Below, piece by piece: positions 10,790 to 22,200 of a stretch of 64,000 nt of DNA (its first letter is position 1; every line of letters starts with the position of its first letter). Position numbers and translations under genes: made by a program. Source of the DNA: Hoeflea algicola (lineage in GTDB: Bacteria > Pseudomonadota > Alphaproteobacteria > Rhizobiales > Rhizobiaceae); contig NZ_JAOVZR010000001.1 of the NCBI RefSeq assembly GCF_026619415.1, positions 310,001-374,000 of the forward strand. The letters run 5' to 3'. The notes under the pieces were generated by a model. The model was not told the origin of the DNA. It ran no database searches and was given only the letters and a program-made list of their open reading frames with translations.

Positions 10790-10827
10790 TATCTTCGCAG
10801 ACGTCGCAAGGCTGGTCGGTCAGGCAA

Positions 10828-10857
10828 AAGGCCCGGCTCTCTCGCAAGCCGGGCCTT
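10828..10857 (-). terminator. Terminator of the secreted-protein gene
   Basis: A perfect 11-base stem (AAGGCCCGGCT and its complement) with an eight-base loop is followed on the minus strand by TTTT. It lies 28 bases after the stop of the gene that ends at 10885. Confidence 0.85.
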
Positions 10858-10884
10858 CTGAAGTTGGCTGCATTATAGCAGCAG

Positions 10885-12084
10885 TCAGTCGTTCGCCGTC
10901 ACTTGTACATTGAGCAGGTCGACCAGCGCACGCGGATCGCCCATGCCGGCGCCCATGATCGCCGGAACCGCCACAGGCGCTGCCGGTTTGGCCGAAACCG
11001 TGAGGTTGCCGGGATTGTCGAGATAGATGTTGGCGGCAGCGGAAATCTGCTGCTGCAGGGAAGGGATTCCCAATTGACCGAGCATCAGCGGCATCATTCC
11101 CTTGACCGCCTGACGCATCTGCTCGCCAGAGATGCCCTGTTGCTTGCCCGCATAAGCCAGCGCCTTTTCGGTCACCGACGCATCGTCAAAGCGGATTGAA
11201 GCCGATTTGAAGGTCAATTGCTGCAGCATCCCCAACATAGCAAAACCCATTGCCTGTTGTGCTGCTTCTGGATCAGGATTGGCGGCGGCGGCAGCCTGAG
11301 CCTGCTGCATAGCCTGTATGAATTCCATGGTGTAGCCGGAAATTTCCAGCTGCACGGCGAGCTTCCCGACATCATTGAGTGTGAGCCCGTATTCGTTCAG
11401 TTTCACCGTACCGCTTTCCACATCCCAGTTGACGTCGAGTGCAAGATCGCCGGTCAGGGTCTCGTAGCCGAGGTCATTCAGCATCTGCCTGGGCTTGGGA
11501 TCGTCGATATGCTTGATGTCGGCACGAAGTCCGGTGCCGTTCAGTGTCAAGCCGACTGTTGAATCATCGTCTGCCCGGTTCACCTCAAGTTCGATGCCTG
11601 ACATCGAGAACACCTCTTCACCCTTGTGGGTAATCTTGAGCGGACCTGTCGACATGCTTTCGTAGAACAGGATGTTGTCGAGCGTGTCGTAAGTCATGGT
11701 TTCGGGAACATACAGCCCGCCGATTTCGATATCGACAATCGACAGATGGTCGCCTTCGTTGGTGACATCGACATCGGGAAACTTTACCAGTTCGACCGAA
11801 TAGGCGCCGTCATCCTCTTCTTCGACGCCTTCAAAGCTGACATCGCCGAGCTCGACCGGCGGTTCGCCGCCCGGTGCTAAACGCACGGATTTGAGCACGA
11901 TGGTGTCGCCATTCGTTTCGATGGCACCAAAGGTCATTTTGGTGCCGCCCTGGCTGCCGATGGCGGCAACCTTGGTGGCGAAATCGTCAGTGTCGAGCGC
12001 AAATGCAACGGAGGAAAACGTGCCCAGCGAGACGACCATCGCCGTTGCGGCGGCGGTGCGCGCCATATGTGAGTAGATCCTCAT
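10885..12084 (-). CDS. Secreted or periplasmic protein of unknown function
   Basis: A 399-residue protein with a clear Sec signal peptide (positively charged start, hydrophobic ATAMVVSLGTFSSVAFA, likely cleavage near residue 29). The mature part is acidic and rich in alternating hydrophobic residues typical of beta-strand repeats (TFGAIETNGDTIVLKSVRL, VSFEGVEEEDDGAYSVE). A helical Gln/Ala-rich stretch lies near residues 255-285. It may be distantly related to the DUF945 or AsmA-like beta-rich envelope proteins, but I cannot confirm that. The start ATG 12084 has GGAAGGAA eight bases upstream. It forms its own transcription unit, bounded by the terminator at 10828 and diverging from parC. Confidence 0.8.
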   Translation of the reverse strand: MRIYSHMARTAAATAMVVSLGTFSSVAFALDTDDFATKVAAIGSQGGTKMTFGAIETNGDTIVLKSVRLAPGGEPPVELGDVSFEGVEEEDDGAYSVELVKFPDVDVTNEGDHLSIVDIEIGGLYVPETMTYDTLDNILFYESMSTGPLKITHKGEEVFSMSGIELEVNRADDDSTVGLTLNGTGLRADIKHIDDPKPRQMLNDLGYETLTGDLALDVNWDVESGTVKLNEYGLTLNDVGKLAVQLEISGYTMEFIQAMQQAQAAAAANPDPEAAQQAMGFAMLGMLQQLTFKSASIRFDDASVTEKALAYAGKQQGISGEQMRQAVKGMMPLMLGQLGIPSLQQQISAAANIYLDNPGNLTVSAKPAAPVAVPAIMGAGMGDPRALVDLLNVQVTAND

Positions 12085-12292
12085 CGATAATTCCTTCCGG
12101 TATCCCTGCGGGCGGCGCCCTGATTGTGAAATCGGTCAATTGTTATATTAGCGTTGGCTGTGCTTCTCCGTCCACAGTTGAGCAGGGTCTAAGCGGCAGA
12201 AAAATGGCGGCCCGCGAAACCGCCGCGGATCTATACAGGCACGGTCCGATCTGCCTCTTGCCCCGAATCACCCCTTCCGGTAACCCGGCGCT

Positions 12293-14539
12293 ATGGGAAA
12301 AAGCCTGCTTCCGCCCGGTGGTGGCGATGATATTCAACCTGTTGATCTGAAGAAAGCGCTGGAAGAGCGCTATCTGGCTTATGCATTGTCGACGATCATG
12401 CACCGGGCGTTGCCCGATGTGCGCGACGGCATGAAGCCGGTCCATCGCCGCATTGTTTATGCGATGAGCGAGATGGGGCTCAAATCAGCCGGATCGTTCA
12501 AGAAATGCGCCAAGGTGGTTGGTGAGGTGATGGGTAATTTCCATCCCCACGGCGACCAGTCGATCTATGACGCGCTGGTGCGATTGGCGCAGGGGTTCGC
12601 CGTACGTTACCCGTTGGTCAACGGGCAGGGCAATTTCGGCAATATCGACGGCGATAACGCCGCCGCCATGCGCTACACCGAATCGAAGATGACAGCGGTG
12701 GCCGAATTGCTGATCGAGGGCATCGGCGAGGATGCGGTCGATTTCCGCACCACCTATGACGAGGAAAACAGCGAACCGGTGGTCTTGCCCGGTGCGTTCC
12801 CGAATCTTCTCGCCAACGGCGCCACCGGCATTGCCGTTGGCATGGCAACCTCGATCCCGCCGCATAACGCAGCCGAACTCTGCGACGCTGCGCTGGCGCT
12901 GATCCGCAAACCCGACGCCACGGTCGAGGATCTTCTTCAATATATCGAAGGTCCGGATTTCCCAACCGGCGGGATTGTCATCGACAGTCGTGAATCGATT
13001 CTCGAGGCCTACAAGACCGGTCGCGGCGGATTTCGCGTGCGCGCCAAATGGGAGAACGAGGACACCGGCCGCGGCGGCTATCAGATCATCGTCACCGAGA
13101 TGCCCTACCAGGTGCAGAAGTCACGGCTGATCGAAAAGATCGCCGAACTGCTGATCGCCCGTCGGCTGCCACTGCTCGACGATGTGCGTGACGAATCCGC
13201 CGAAGATGTCCGCCTGGTGTTGATCCCCAAGAGCCGTGCGGTTGATCCCACCCTGCTGATGGAATCGCTGTTTCGCCTGACCGAACTCGAAAACCGTATT
13301 CCGCTCAATCTCAATGTGCTGTCGATGGGCAAGGTGCCCCGGGTGATGGGGTTGGCGGAAGTGCTCAGCGAATGGCTGGCGCATCGCCGCGAAGTGCTGC
13401 AGCGCCGCTCGCGCCACCGACTGGCGGCGATCGAACGCCGGCTGGAGCTGCTCTCTGGCTTCCTGATTGCCTATCTCAATCTCGACGAGGTGATCCGCAT
13501 CATCCGCGAGGAGGATGAGCCGAAGCTCGAATTGATGAAGACCTTTGAACTCAGCGATGTTCAGGCCGAGGCGATCCTCAACATGCGGCTGCGGTCGTTG
13601 CGCAAGCTTGAAGAGCTGGAAATCCGCAAAGAATTCGATGGCCTGACGGGTGAGAAGGCCGAAATCGAATCCTTGCTCGCCTCCGACGCGAAGCAATGGC
13701 AGACGGTTGCCTGGGAAGTCGGAAATGTTCGCAAGACCTTTTCCAAGGAAACCGAACTTGGCGCCCGCCGCACCAAGTTTGCCCAGGCGCCGGTGGCCGA
13801 TCTTGCGGCTATCGAGCAGGCGATGATCGAAAAAGAGCCGATCACTGTGGTGATTTCGGATAAAGGCTGGATCCGCGGCATGAAGGGCCATCTGGCCGAT
13901 TACAGCACGCTGCAGTTCAAGGACGGAGACGCCCTGAAAATTGCCTTTCCGGCGCACACCACCGACAAGATTGTTGTCGTCACTACCGGCGGCAAGGCTT
14001 ATACGCTGGGCGCCGACAAGTTGCCGGGCGGCCGCGGCCACGGCGAGCCGCTCAGGATCATGGTCGACATGGACAATGATCAGGCGGTGTTGACCGCTTT
14101 CATTCACGACCCGTCATGCAAGCTGCTGTTGGCCTCGACCGCCGGCAACGGTTTCATTGTTGCCGAGAAGGACATGGTCGCCAATACCCGCAAGGGCAAG
14201 CAGATCATGAATGTCAGCCTGCCGGTTGAAACCCGGTTGTGTGTCCCGGTGACGGGTGATCATGTTGCCATTATCGGCGAAAACCGCAAGATGCTGATCT
14301 TCCCGATTTCGCAATTGCCGGAAATGAGCCGCGGCAAGGGTGTGCGGCTGCAGCGCTACAAGGACGGTGGCGTTGCCGATATCCGCTGTTTTGCCATGGC
14401 TGACGGACTGACCTGGGAAGACAGCGCCGGTCGTGCCCATAATCGCCAGCAGGCTGAACTCACCGAGTGGATTGCAGACCGCGCGACCGCCGGCCGGGTG
14501 GTCCCCAAGGGCTTCCCGAGATCCGGCAAGTTCAGCTGA
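12293..14539 (+). CDS. parC: DNA topoisomerase IV subunit A
   Basis: The DNA-cleaving subunit of topoisomerase IV, which works with ParE to unlink daughter chromosomes. The 748-residue protein opens with the family pattern [32 protein letters not shown]. The catalytic tyrosine is Tyr128 in [11 protein letters not shown]. The C-terminal part carries beta-pinwheel repeats (for example [16 protein letters not shown] and [21 protein letters not shown]) of the degenerate ParC type rather than a GyrA box. It converges with the DUF3750 gene, with a hairpin between them. Confidence 0.96.
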   Translation: MGKSLLPPGGGDDIQPVDLKKALEERYLAYALSTIMHRALPDVRDGMKPVHRRIVYAMSEMGLKSAGSFKKCAKVVGEVMGNFHPHGDQSIYDALVRLAQGFAVRYPLVNGQGNFGNIDGDNAAAMRYTESKMTAVAELLIEGIGEDAVDFRTTYDEENSEPVVLPGAFPNLLANGATGIAVGMATSIPPHNAAELCDAALALIRKPDATVEDLLQYIEGPDFPTGGIVIDSRESILEAYKTGRGGFRVRAKWENEDTGRGGYQIIVTEMPYQVQKSRLIEKIAELLIARRLPLLDDVRDESAEDVRLVLIPKSRAVDPTLLMESLFRLTELENRIPLNLNVLSMGKVPRVMGLAEVLSEWLAHRREVLQRRSRHRLAAIERRLELLSGFLIAYLNLDEVIRIIREEDEPKLELMKTFELSDVQAEAILNMRLRSLRKLEELEIRKEFDGLTGEKAEIESLLASDAKQWQTVAWEVGNVRKTFSKETELGARRTKFAQAPVADLAAIEQAMIEKEPITVVISDKGWIRGMKGHLADYSTLQFKDGDALKIAFPAHTTDKIVVVTTGGKAYTLGADKLPGGRGHGEPLRIMVDMDNDQAVLTAFIHDPSCKLLLASTAGNGFIVAEKDMVANTRKGKQIMNVSLPVETRLCVPVTGDHVAIIGENRKMLIFPISQLPEMSRGKGVRLQRYKDGGVADIRCFAMADGLTWEDSAGRAHNRQQAELTEWIADRATAGRVVPKGFPRSGKFS

Positions 14540-14548
14540 TCGATTGCC

Positions 14549-14573
14549 GGCCGCATCACACCCCGATGCGGCC
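14549..14573 (+). terminator. Hairpin after parC
   Basis: GGCCGCATC and GATGCGGCC form a perfect nine-base stem with a seven-base loop, 10 bases after the parC stop. It overlaps the stop of the converging DUF3750 gene. No T-run follows, so its role as an intrinsic terminator is uncertain. Confidence 0.4.
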
Positions 14574-15284
14574 GAAGCCCGGCAGCTTGAGCGCCGGCCG
14601 GGCGATGTCGATGCCGAACACCAGCCCTCCCAGTCGCACTTCAAGCCCGTACAGTTCGCCCAATGCCACCCCGGCATAGCCGCCCAGCGACAGTTCCAGA
14701 TTGCGCCAATCTTCCGACAAGGTGACAAAATCGCCGAAAGGCCGGTAGTCGCGGCCAATCGCTTCGGGAGGCAGTGTCGTGTGAAGCTCCGGCACTGAAC
14801 GAAGCACGTAGGCGATAAAGGAATTGGAGTTCGGCCCGGGCCAGATGCTGTAATCGCCGCGCTCGGCATGCGGATAGCCTGCAACTGCTGCCTCGATCTT
14901 CGGGATCAGCTTCTCGGCTGTCGCACCATGCCGGGCCAACAGGATCTCCGGTTCGTTCGAATACCAGCGGCCATCGGCGGGATAGTGGTTGATCCGGATC
15001 GGGCTTCCCCACCCGACCTTGTCATAGCGGGTGTAGTGAGCCTCTTCAGGGGCCTTGGTGACGATCCAGCTGTGAACCGCCAGCCCACCTTTAAGGCCAC
15101 CGGTCCGGGCAGCCATTACGTAGAGAGCGGCGGGCGCATCGCTTTCGGCTGAAGGCAGCACCCCCGATGATGACCAGTCTGCGGTGCGCCAGGACCCTGG
15201 CTGTGAACCGGCAGCGCGAACCCCGAGCGAGGCCAGCGCCGGCAGGATGAAACAGAGAAAAATGAAGGCGACGAGTTTTTTCAT
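14556..15284 (-). CDS. DUF3750 domain protein
   Basis: A 242-residue envelope protein with an N-terminal signal peptide or anchor (MKKLVAFIFLCFILPALA). The body carries the conserved DUF3750 features: an AARTGGLKGGLAVHSWIVTK region, RYDKVGWGSPIRIN, then SIWPGPNSNSFIAYVLR and ELHTTLPPEAIGRDYRP. The domain's function is not established; the His/Ser/Asn motifs and extracellular location suggest an enzyme fold, which is inference. The open frame reaches 15371, but the signal peptide begins at ATG 15284. It lies 102 bases downstream of the EamA transporter gene on the same strand. Confidence 0.85.
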   Translation of the reverse strand: MKKLVAFIFLCFILPALASLGVRAAGSQPGSWRTADWSSSGVLPSAESDAPAALYVMAARTGGLKGGLAVHSWIVTKAPEEAHYTRYDKVGWGSPIRINHYPADGRWYSNEPEILLARHGATAEKLIPKIEAAVAGYPHAERGDYSIWPGPNSNSFIAYVLRSVPELHTTLPPEAIGRDYRPFGDFVTLSEDWRNLELSLGGYAGVALGELYGLEVRLGGLVFGIDIARPALKLPGFGRIGV

Positions 15285-15386
15285 GATGGACGACGGTGAT
15301 CCTGTGCGGTCAGTACGCCATCCAAGCAGGGCCATGCGACGATAATGCGGCCACACGCTCTTGCAGGTCACCTTGCGTCGACCGCA

Positions 15387-16298
15387 TCACACAGGATGCC
15401 GCGGCGCCAGCGTGCGCACAGTGCGGCGGTGCGACAACAACCGCCACAGCGAATGTCCGACCAGCGCGGTGATAATGATTGCCCCGCCAATCAGCCCGAT
15501 CAGGGTCGGCGCCTCGGCAAAGATCATCCACACCCAGATCGGCGCCAGAATTGTTTCAAGCAGATAGAACATCGCCACTTCCGGACCGGATATGTAGCGC
15601 GGCCCGGTGGCCAGGCACCAGAATGAAATCGGAATCACGATCAGCCCGTTGAGCACGAGCCAGGCCGGTTCGGCGACCGCCAGGCCGGAAACGCCGCCGA
15701 CCATGGTCAATCCGACAATCGCCGGCACCAGCGCCCCGAATAGCGGCGCAAATCCCATGTCGGTGCGCGCCTTGCGGCTGAAGGTTATGGCAGTCGCCAG
15801 AATCAGGCTGGAAACGAGCGCGAACAGATCACCGGTCAGATTGCCGGCCTTGATGCCATCAGAAACAATCAGCAGCACACCAAACAGCATTACCAGCATG
15901 GCAACAAATGTCTGGGGCTTGGGTTTTTCGCCTACCAGCCACCAGGCCAGCAAAGCCGAGAACATCGGGTTGAACGCCAGTATGAAAACCAGGTTCGCCG
16001 TGGTGGTGTTGAACACCGCCATCAGGAAGGTGATCGAGGCGAGGCTGTAGAGCGACACCACCAGCAGCCCGGCCTTTCCCGGGATCAACGGCATCTGCCG
16101 CTTGAAGACAAACCGGATCACGCTCCAGGCAATCAGCGCCGCGATAAAGGTCAAAGTGCTTCTCACCGCGAGCGCCGACCAGGCATCGCTTTGCGAAAGC
16201 CTGAGCAGCGGAATGTCGATGGTCAGCATCATCCCGCCAAATGCAGTGATCAGAAGGCCCTTGCGGTGCTCGGCCGCTGCGGGAAGTTGGTCTTGCAT
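15387..16298 (-). CDS. EamA-type DMT transporter
   Basis: A 303-residue inner-membrane protein of the drug/metabolite transporter superfamily with about ten hydrophobic segments in two EamA repeats. Features include the helix LRLSQSDAWSALAVRSTLTF in the first repeat and ISGPEVAMFYLLETILAPIW in the second. The substrate cannot be predicted. I chose ATG 16298 because GGAGG lies ten bases upstream; the longer frame adds a non-hydrophobic, unsupported extension. It lies downstream of bpt on the same strand, with 153 bases between them. Confidence 0.88.
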   Translation of the reverse strand: MQDQLPAAAEHRKGLLITAFGGMMLTIDIPLLRLSQSDAWSALAVRSTLTFIAALIAWSVIRFVFKRQMPLIPGKAGLLVVSLYSLASITFLMAVFNTTTANLVFILAFNPMFSALLAWWLVGEKPKPQTFVAMLVMLFGVLLIVSDGIKAGNLTGDLFALVSSLILATAITFSRKARTDMGFAPLFGALVPAIVGLTMVGGVSGLAVAEPAWLVLNGLIVIPISFWCLATGPRYISGPEVAMFYLLETILAPIWVWMIFAEAPTLIGLIGGAIIITALVGHSLWRLLSHRRTVRTLAPRHPV

Positions 16299-16451
16299 GA
16301 ACGATTGGCCTCCAGCAGATTCATTTGGATCGCCTCTTGCCATAGGCGCAGGACTGGCCGGAGACAAGCCGTCAGCCTGGCTGGAGCACTTGCTTTGAAA
16401 CCTGCGCAATCGGGTGGATAACGGGCGAAGCCGGAGCGGGCGAGGGGCTGA

Positions 16452-17201
16452 TCAGCCCTGGTAGCGTCGCCAGCCCTGCGCCATCAGATGTTCCTGGGGC
16501 AAGAAGCGGGTCTTGTATTCCATCTTGCGCGAGCCCTCGACCCAATAGCCCAGATAGACATGTGGCAGACCCAGCGCCTTGGCGCGCTCGATATGGTCGA
16601 GGATCATGTAGGTGCCCAGCGACCGCGCGGTCGCGTTCGGGTCATAGAAGGAATAGACCATCGACAGCCCGTCGCTCATCCGGTCGGTCAGAGCGGCACC
16701 GACCAGCGGCCCGGCCGGAAACTCCTGCAGGCCATCACCCTCGACCTTGACGCGGTATTCGATGATGCGGGTGTCGACATGCGAATCCTCGACCATCATC
16801 GCGTAGTCGCTGATGCTCATGTCGGCCATGCCGCCGCGCTTGTGGCGGCTGTCGAGATAGCGCCGGAACAGCTTGAACTGCTCGTTTGAAGGTTCGGCGT
16901 GATATTCGGTGGCAACCAGATCGGCGTTGGTCGCCATGTTCTTGCGCATCGACCGGGTCGAATTGAACTCGGAAGCCAGGATCCGCACCGAGATACAGGC
17001 GCGGCAGGTTTCGCAGGCCGGCCGGTAGGCAATATTCTGCGACCGGCGAAATCCGCCCTGGGTCAACAGGTCGTTTAGCGCCGGTGCCTTGTCGCCGACC
17101 AGGTGGGTAAACACCTTCCGCTCGCTCTCGCCTTCAAGATAGGGGCAGGGCGAGGGCGCGGTCAGAAAGAACTGCGGTGAATTGACGGTGTGGTTTGTCA
17201 T
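16452..17201 (-). CDS. bpt: Aspartate/glutamate leucyltransferase
   Basis: N-end-rule enzyme that attaches leucine from Leu-tRNA to proteins with N-terminal Asp or Glu, marking them for ClpS-ClpAP degradation. The 249-residue length fits. The N-terminal cysteine motifs are visible (SPCPYLEGE and [13 protein letters not shown]), followed by [22 protein letters not shown] and the C-terminal [18 protein letters not shown]. The ATG at 17201 begins the conserved part; the open frame adds 15 unlikely codons upstream. It starts 19 bases after the stop of the SLC13 transporter, so it is probably co-transcribed with it. Confidence 0.93.
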   Translation of the reverse strand: MTNHTVNSPQFFLTAPSPCPYLEGESERKVFTHLVGDKAPALNDLLTQGGFRRSQNIAYRPACETCRACISVRILASEFNSTRSMRKNMATNADLVATEYHAEPSNEQFKLFRRYLDSRHKRGGMADMSISDYAMMVEDSHVDTRIIEYRVKVEGDGLQEFPAGPLVGAALTDRMSDGLSMVYSFYDPNATARSLGTYMILDHIERAKALGLPHVYLGYWVEGSRKMEYKTRFLPQEHLMAQGWRRYQG

Positions 17202-17220
17202 GCCATGGGTTCTAAGCGGA

Positions 17221-19041
17221 TCATAATCCGTAATACCATGGCGCAAGTAACGAAAAGGTCAACCAGATGATTATCACAAGCGGGGTTCCGGCGCGCAGAA
17301 AATCACTGAACCGGTAGTGACCGGGACCCATCACCAGCAGATTCGTCTGATAGCCGATTGGCGTGGCAAACGACGCATTGGAGGCAAAGATTACCGCGGC
17401 GATGAAAGGGGCGGGGGGGACGTTCATGCCGGCGGCAATGCCCAGCGCAATGGGTGTGAACAACACCGCAGTGGCGTTGTTGGACAGCACATTGGTGAGT
17501 GCCGCCATGACCAGAAACAGCGCCGAAAGAATCATCCCCGGCGACGCGCCGTCCATCACCGACAGCGTGGTCGTGGCAATCAGTCTGGCCCCGCCGGTGG
17601 CCTCCAGTGCTGTTGCCAGCGCTACCGACGATCCCACCAGCAGGAAGATTTGCCGGTCGAAGGCACGCGCCGCCTGAAGGATCGACAGGCAGCGTGTGAC
17701 CAACATCAGCACCGCGCCGCAGATGGCCGCCACCACGATCGGCACGATAGACATCGCCGAGGTAATCACGATGGCGGCGAAGATTGCCACCGCTATGCGT
17801 GCCTTGCGTGATTGCGGCACCGCCACCGCCGAATGCTCCAAAAGCAACAGATCGTGGTTGCCGCGGAGCCGTGTGATTTCCTCCATCGGCCCGCCGATCA
17901 GCAACGTGTCGCCGGGTTCGAGCCGAATCGCCGACAAAGCAGATCGCGCCATCCGGCTCTTGCGCTGCACGCCCAGCACCGACAGCCCGAATTGCGCCCG
18001 CAGGCCCGAGAGCTGAATGGTTCGCCCGGCATAGCGCGAACCCGGCGAAATCACGGCTTCCGCCAGGTGGTAGTCGGGCCCCGGCGGTGGCTCGTGGGCG
18101 CTGTCATCGGACTCGGCAACATCGGACTCCAGTCCGGCGCGTCCGCGCGCCAGCGCCTTGGAAAAGGCACGCCGGGTTCCGGTGACCACTAGCGTATCGC
18201 CGGCTGACAGGGTGAGATCCTCGAATGGCGGAAGGAACGGTGCGTCGCGGCGTTGCAACAGTCTGAGCGTCAGATCGCCAAGCCCGGGAAACATGCCGGC
18301 CTTGGCCGAGATTCCGACAAAGGGGTGATCACGCGTCAGCGTGATCTCGCCTATGAACTGGGCGCCAGATTTGGCGCCGGCAGACAATTCCGCCTCGCGT
18401 TCAGGCAACAGCCGCGGCAATACCAGCAGCACATAGACGCCGCCGACCAGCGCCAGGATTATGCCCATGCCGGTGATATCGAAAAAGCCGATTTCATAGC
18501 CATAATCGCGGGCAACACCGGCAACCAGCAGGTTGGTTGATGAGCCGATCAGCGTTGTCATGCCGCCCAGAATGGTGATGAACGAGAGTGGAATGAACAC
18601 CCGGCTCGGTGAAATCGAGCGTTGCGCTGCCAGCACCACCAGAATCGGAATGAAGATCACCACCACCGGTGTGTTGTTGAGAAACGCTGAAATCGCCCCG
18701 GCACCGATCAGGATGAACAGGATCGGCCGGAAGGTTTTGGCGCCACCCATGCGCCCAAGTCGGCGCGCTGGTGCCTCCATCGCATCGGTGGCAAACAGGC
18801 CCTGGCCGACGATCAGAAGTGCGATCACCGTGGCAAGCGCCGGGTTGGAAAAACCCGACAATAGCCGCTCGATCTGCAGAGTCTGGCCATCCGGGCCGGT
18901 ATAGGGAACCGCGCCGAATATCACCAGCACCGCCGCCAGCGATACCAGCGAGACGGTCTCCATCGCCCAGCGCTCGGAGGCATAGGCGGCGATCGTCGCT
19001 GCGATGATGACGAAGATGGCGACAAGGTGAAAATCCGGCAT
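17221..19041 (-). CDS. SLC13-family transporter with two RCK_C domains
   Basis: A 606-residue inner-membrane permease of the DASS/ArsB-like superfamily. It has hydrophobic helices on both sides of a cytoplasmic middle region. That region contains two TrkA-C (RCK_C) domains, each ending in an [13 protein letters not shown] or [12 protein letters not shown] pattern. The [18 protein letters not shown] and [15 protein letters not shown] helices are typical of sodium-sulfate or dicarboxylate symporters. The substrate is unknown; sulfate or organic acid is a guess from the family. The start is uncertain: ATG 19041 begins the first membrane helix, whereas the frame stays open to 19101. It precedes bpt by 19 bases. 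Confidence 0.88.
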   Translation of the reverse strand: MPDFHLVAIFVIIAATIAAYASERWAMETVSLVSLAAVLVIFGAVPYTGPDGQTLQIERLLSGFSNPALATVIALLIVGQGLFATDAMEAPARRLGRMGGAKTFRPILFILIGAGAISAFLNNTPVVVIFIPILVVLAAQRSISPSRVFIPLSFITILGGMTTLIGSSTNLLVAGVARDYGYEIGFFDITGMGIILALVGGVYVLLVLPRLLPEREAELSAGAKSGAQFIGEITLTRDHPFVGISAKAGMFPGLGDLTLRLLQRRDAPFLPPFEDLTLSAGDTLVVTGTRRAFSKALARGRAGLESDVAESDDSAHEPPPGPDYHLAEAVISPGSRYAGRTIQLSGLRAQFGLSVLGVQRKSRMARSALSAIRLEPGDTLLIGGPMEEITRLRGNHDLLLLEHSAVAVPQSRKARIAVAIFAAIVITSAMSIVPIVVAAICGAVLMLVTRCLSILQAARAFDRQIFLLVGSSVALATALEATGGARLIATTTLSVMDGASPGMILSALFLVMAALTNVLSNNATAVLFTPIALGIAAGMNVPPAPFIAAVIFASNASFATPIGYQTNLLVMGPGHYRFSDFLRAGTPLVIIIWLTFSLLAPWYYGL

Positions 19042-19227
19042 TAATGCGTAGCGACCCCCGAGGCGCAGGTTACCCTTCACATTACCGTGCCGCCCTGCCA
19101 TACGCCTAGGGCGAATATTCTCAGCTTACCGTTTACCGCGAAACATCCGGCGCGAGAATTATCAACCGCGCGAAACCAAAAACCCGTGCTCAACCAAGGC
19201 TTCTGACCCGGATATGACGGCTTGCCG

Positions 19228-22200
19228 TTACCCAAGCTGGGCAAACAGTGCTTCGACCCTGGATTTGGTCTTGACCACGGCCTCCTGCTTAACCGGGCCA
19301 TAGCCGCGAATTTCCATCGGTGCTGTGAGGATATGTGTCCACAGGACGACGGTTTCGGTCCGGATCTCGCGAGCGCAGTGGGCTATCAGTGCCTCGAACC
19401 AGCCGATCAATTCGCGCTCCATCTTTCGCTCCGCAGTATGGCCGAATGGGTCGAAAATGCTGCCACGCAACCACTTGCAGCGTGCCAGCAATGACAGCAC
19501 CGGCCGGATTGCCGGACCGAACCGGCGTTTGAGCGGGCGGCCGCGCGCATCCTTCTCGCGGCTGATCATCGGCGGCGCCAAATGATGGACGATGCGAAAA
19601 TCACCTTCGAAGCGGCCGGAGAGACTCCTAACGAAACTCTTGTCGCTATGCAGCCGCGCCACTTCGTATTCATCCTTGTAGGCCATCAGCTTGAACAGCG
19701 ATTTTGCCGCCGCCACGGCCAATTCCTCATGGGTTTCCGGCGGCAGTTGCTTAGAAAAATCCGTGATTTGACGGCGGTAGCGTTCTGCCCAAGCCTTGTC
19801 CTGGTAGGCGTGCAGAAAGGTCGCCCTGCGCTCGATGACGTCGTCGAGGGCAATGGCGAAATCCGGCGGCGGGGCAAGATGCCGTTCCAGTGCCCCCGGA
19901 TTTGCCTCCATCAGCCGTCCACACAAAAATGCCCGCTTGTTGTCCTCGACGGCGACATTGTTGAGCTCAACGGCCCGCATCAGCGCCTCCAGCGCCTCCA
20001 GCCCCACCGGCACCAGCCCGCGCTGCCAGGCAAAACCCAGCATCATAACATTGGCAAACACGGCGTCGCCAAAAAGCGCTTCGGACGCCCGGTTGGCATC
20101 AAATGCGGCGACGTTGCCGGTGCCAACGGCGGTTTCGACGGCGGCCTGGCGTCCATCGATGTTGAGATCCGCGTCGCGTCTGAGCACCAGATCACCGGTT
20201 GGCATCGAGGCTAGATTCAGCGCTACCTTCGTACCGGCTCGATAGCTTGCCGATGCCTTGGGCGAGGACGAGACCACCACATCGCAGCCGATCACTGCAT
20301 CCGCCGACCCCTGGTCGATGCGCACCTGGTTGATGTCATCCGGCGCGTTGCCGATCCGCACGAAACTCAGCACTGCACCGAATTTCTGGGCAAAGCCGGT
20401 GAAATCGAGAATGCTGGCACCCTTGCCCTCCAGGTGCGCCGCCATCGAAATCAGCGCCCCGACCGTGACCACGCCGGTGCCGCCAACGCCAGTCACCAAC
20501 AGGTTGAACGGCGCATCGAGCGCCGGCAGGGCGGGCAGGGGGATCTCGCCGGCAAGCCGGGACAGATCGATTTTCGCAGGCTTCGGCTTGCGCCTTGTGC
20601 CGCCCTCGATGGTAATAAAGCTTGGGCAAAAACCATTGAGGCAAGAAAAATCCTTGTTGCAATTGGACTGGTTGATCTGCCGCTTGCGGCCGAACTCGGT
20701 TTCCCTCGGTTCGACGCTGAGGCAGTTGGATTCGGTAGAGCAGTCGCCGCAGCCCTCGCAGACCAGTTCGTTGATGACCACGAATTTCTTCGGATCCGGC
20801 AATTGCCCGCGCTTGCGGCGGCGGCGTTTTTCGGTGGCGCAGGCCTGTTCATAGATCAGGATCGATACGCCGGGAATTTGACGCAATTCGCGCTGCACGG
20901 CGTCCATCTCGGCTCGTCCATGGATCGACGACCCGCGCGGCAGATCGGCGGTCGAAAATTTCGCCGGGTCGTCCGACACCAGCGCGATCCGATCGACGCC
21001 CTCGGCGCGGCAGATATCGGCGATAGCCGAAACGCTGACCGGCCCATCCACCGGCTGGCCACCGGTCATGGCGACTGCGTCATTATAGAGGATCTTGTAG
21101 GTGATGTTGGCGCCTGCGGCGATTGCCTGTCGGATCGCCATCGAACCTGAATGATACCAGGTGCCTTCGCCCAGATTCTGGAAGATGTGATCCTTGCCGG
21201 TAAATCGCGAGGAGGCCGCCCAGTTGACGCCTTCGCCACCCATCTGGATCAGCGACGAGGTTTCCCGATCCATCCAACTGGCCATGAAATGACAACCGAT
21301 GCCGGCCAGTGCCTTGGAGCCTTCGGGCACCTTGGTCGAAGTGTTGTGCGGACAGCCCGAACAGAAATAGGGGGTGCGGGTCGCGCCGGGATTGTTGAGC
21401 AGGATCGGCGGGGCGCCGGTGATCGCGGCGGCGCGAGCTGTAAAATTCTCATTGCCAAATATGCCGTCGAGCCGTCTGGCGATCAGCGGCAGTAACTGTC
21501 GGGGCGAGAGTTCGCCGGTCCAAGGGATCAGTCTGTGCCCGGTCTCGTCATTCTTACCGACCATGCGCTGCGGCTTGTGGCCGGGCCAGTCATAGAAATA
21601 TTCCTTGAACTGGCTTTCAATGATGCCGCGTTTTTCCTCGATTACCACCACTTCGCGCTTTTCACGCACGAAATCGAGCGCCGCCCGCCGTGCCAGCGGC
21701 CAGACCATGCCGACCTTGTAGATGTCGATGCCGAGCGCCCGGCAGCGCGCCTCATCGAGTCCGAGCAGCCTGAGCGCTTCCATCAGATCGAGATGCGCCT
21801 TGCCGGTGGTCACGAACCCGAACTGCGCGTCGCTGACGCCATAGATCGCCCGGTCGATCGGGTTGGCCTCGGCAAAGGCCAGCACCGCGTGCTTCTTGGC
21901 CTCCATTCTTTCCTCGATCTGCGGGCCGGGCAGGTCGGGCCAACGGTAATGCAACCCGGAAGCGGGGATCTGGAAATCCGGCGTGGAAAACACACGGTCG
22001 GGCTTGAGCATGAACGAGCTTGCTGCCTCGACCGTCTCCGATATCGCCTTGAAGCCGACCCACATGCCCGAATAGCGCGACAGTGCGTAGCCATATTCGC
22101 CAAATTCGAGATATTCCGAAACGCTCGCCGGATTGAGCGTCGGCATGAACCAGGCCATGAAGGCAACGTCGGACTGGTGCGGCATCGACGATGAGACACA

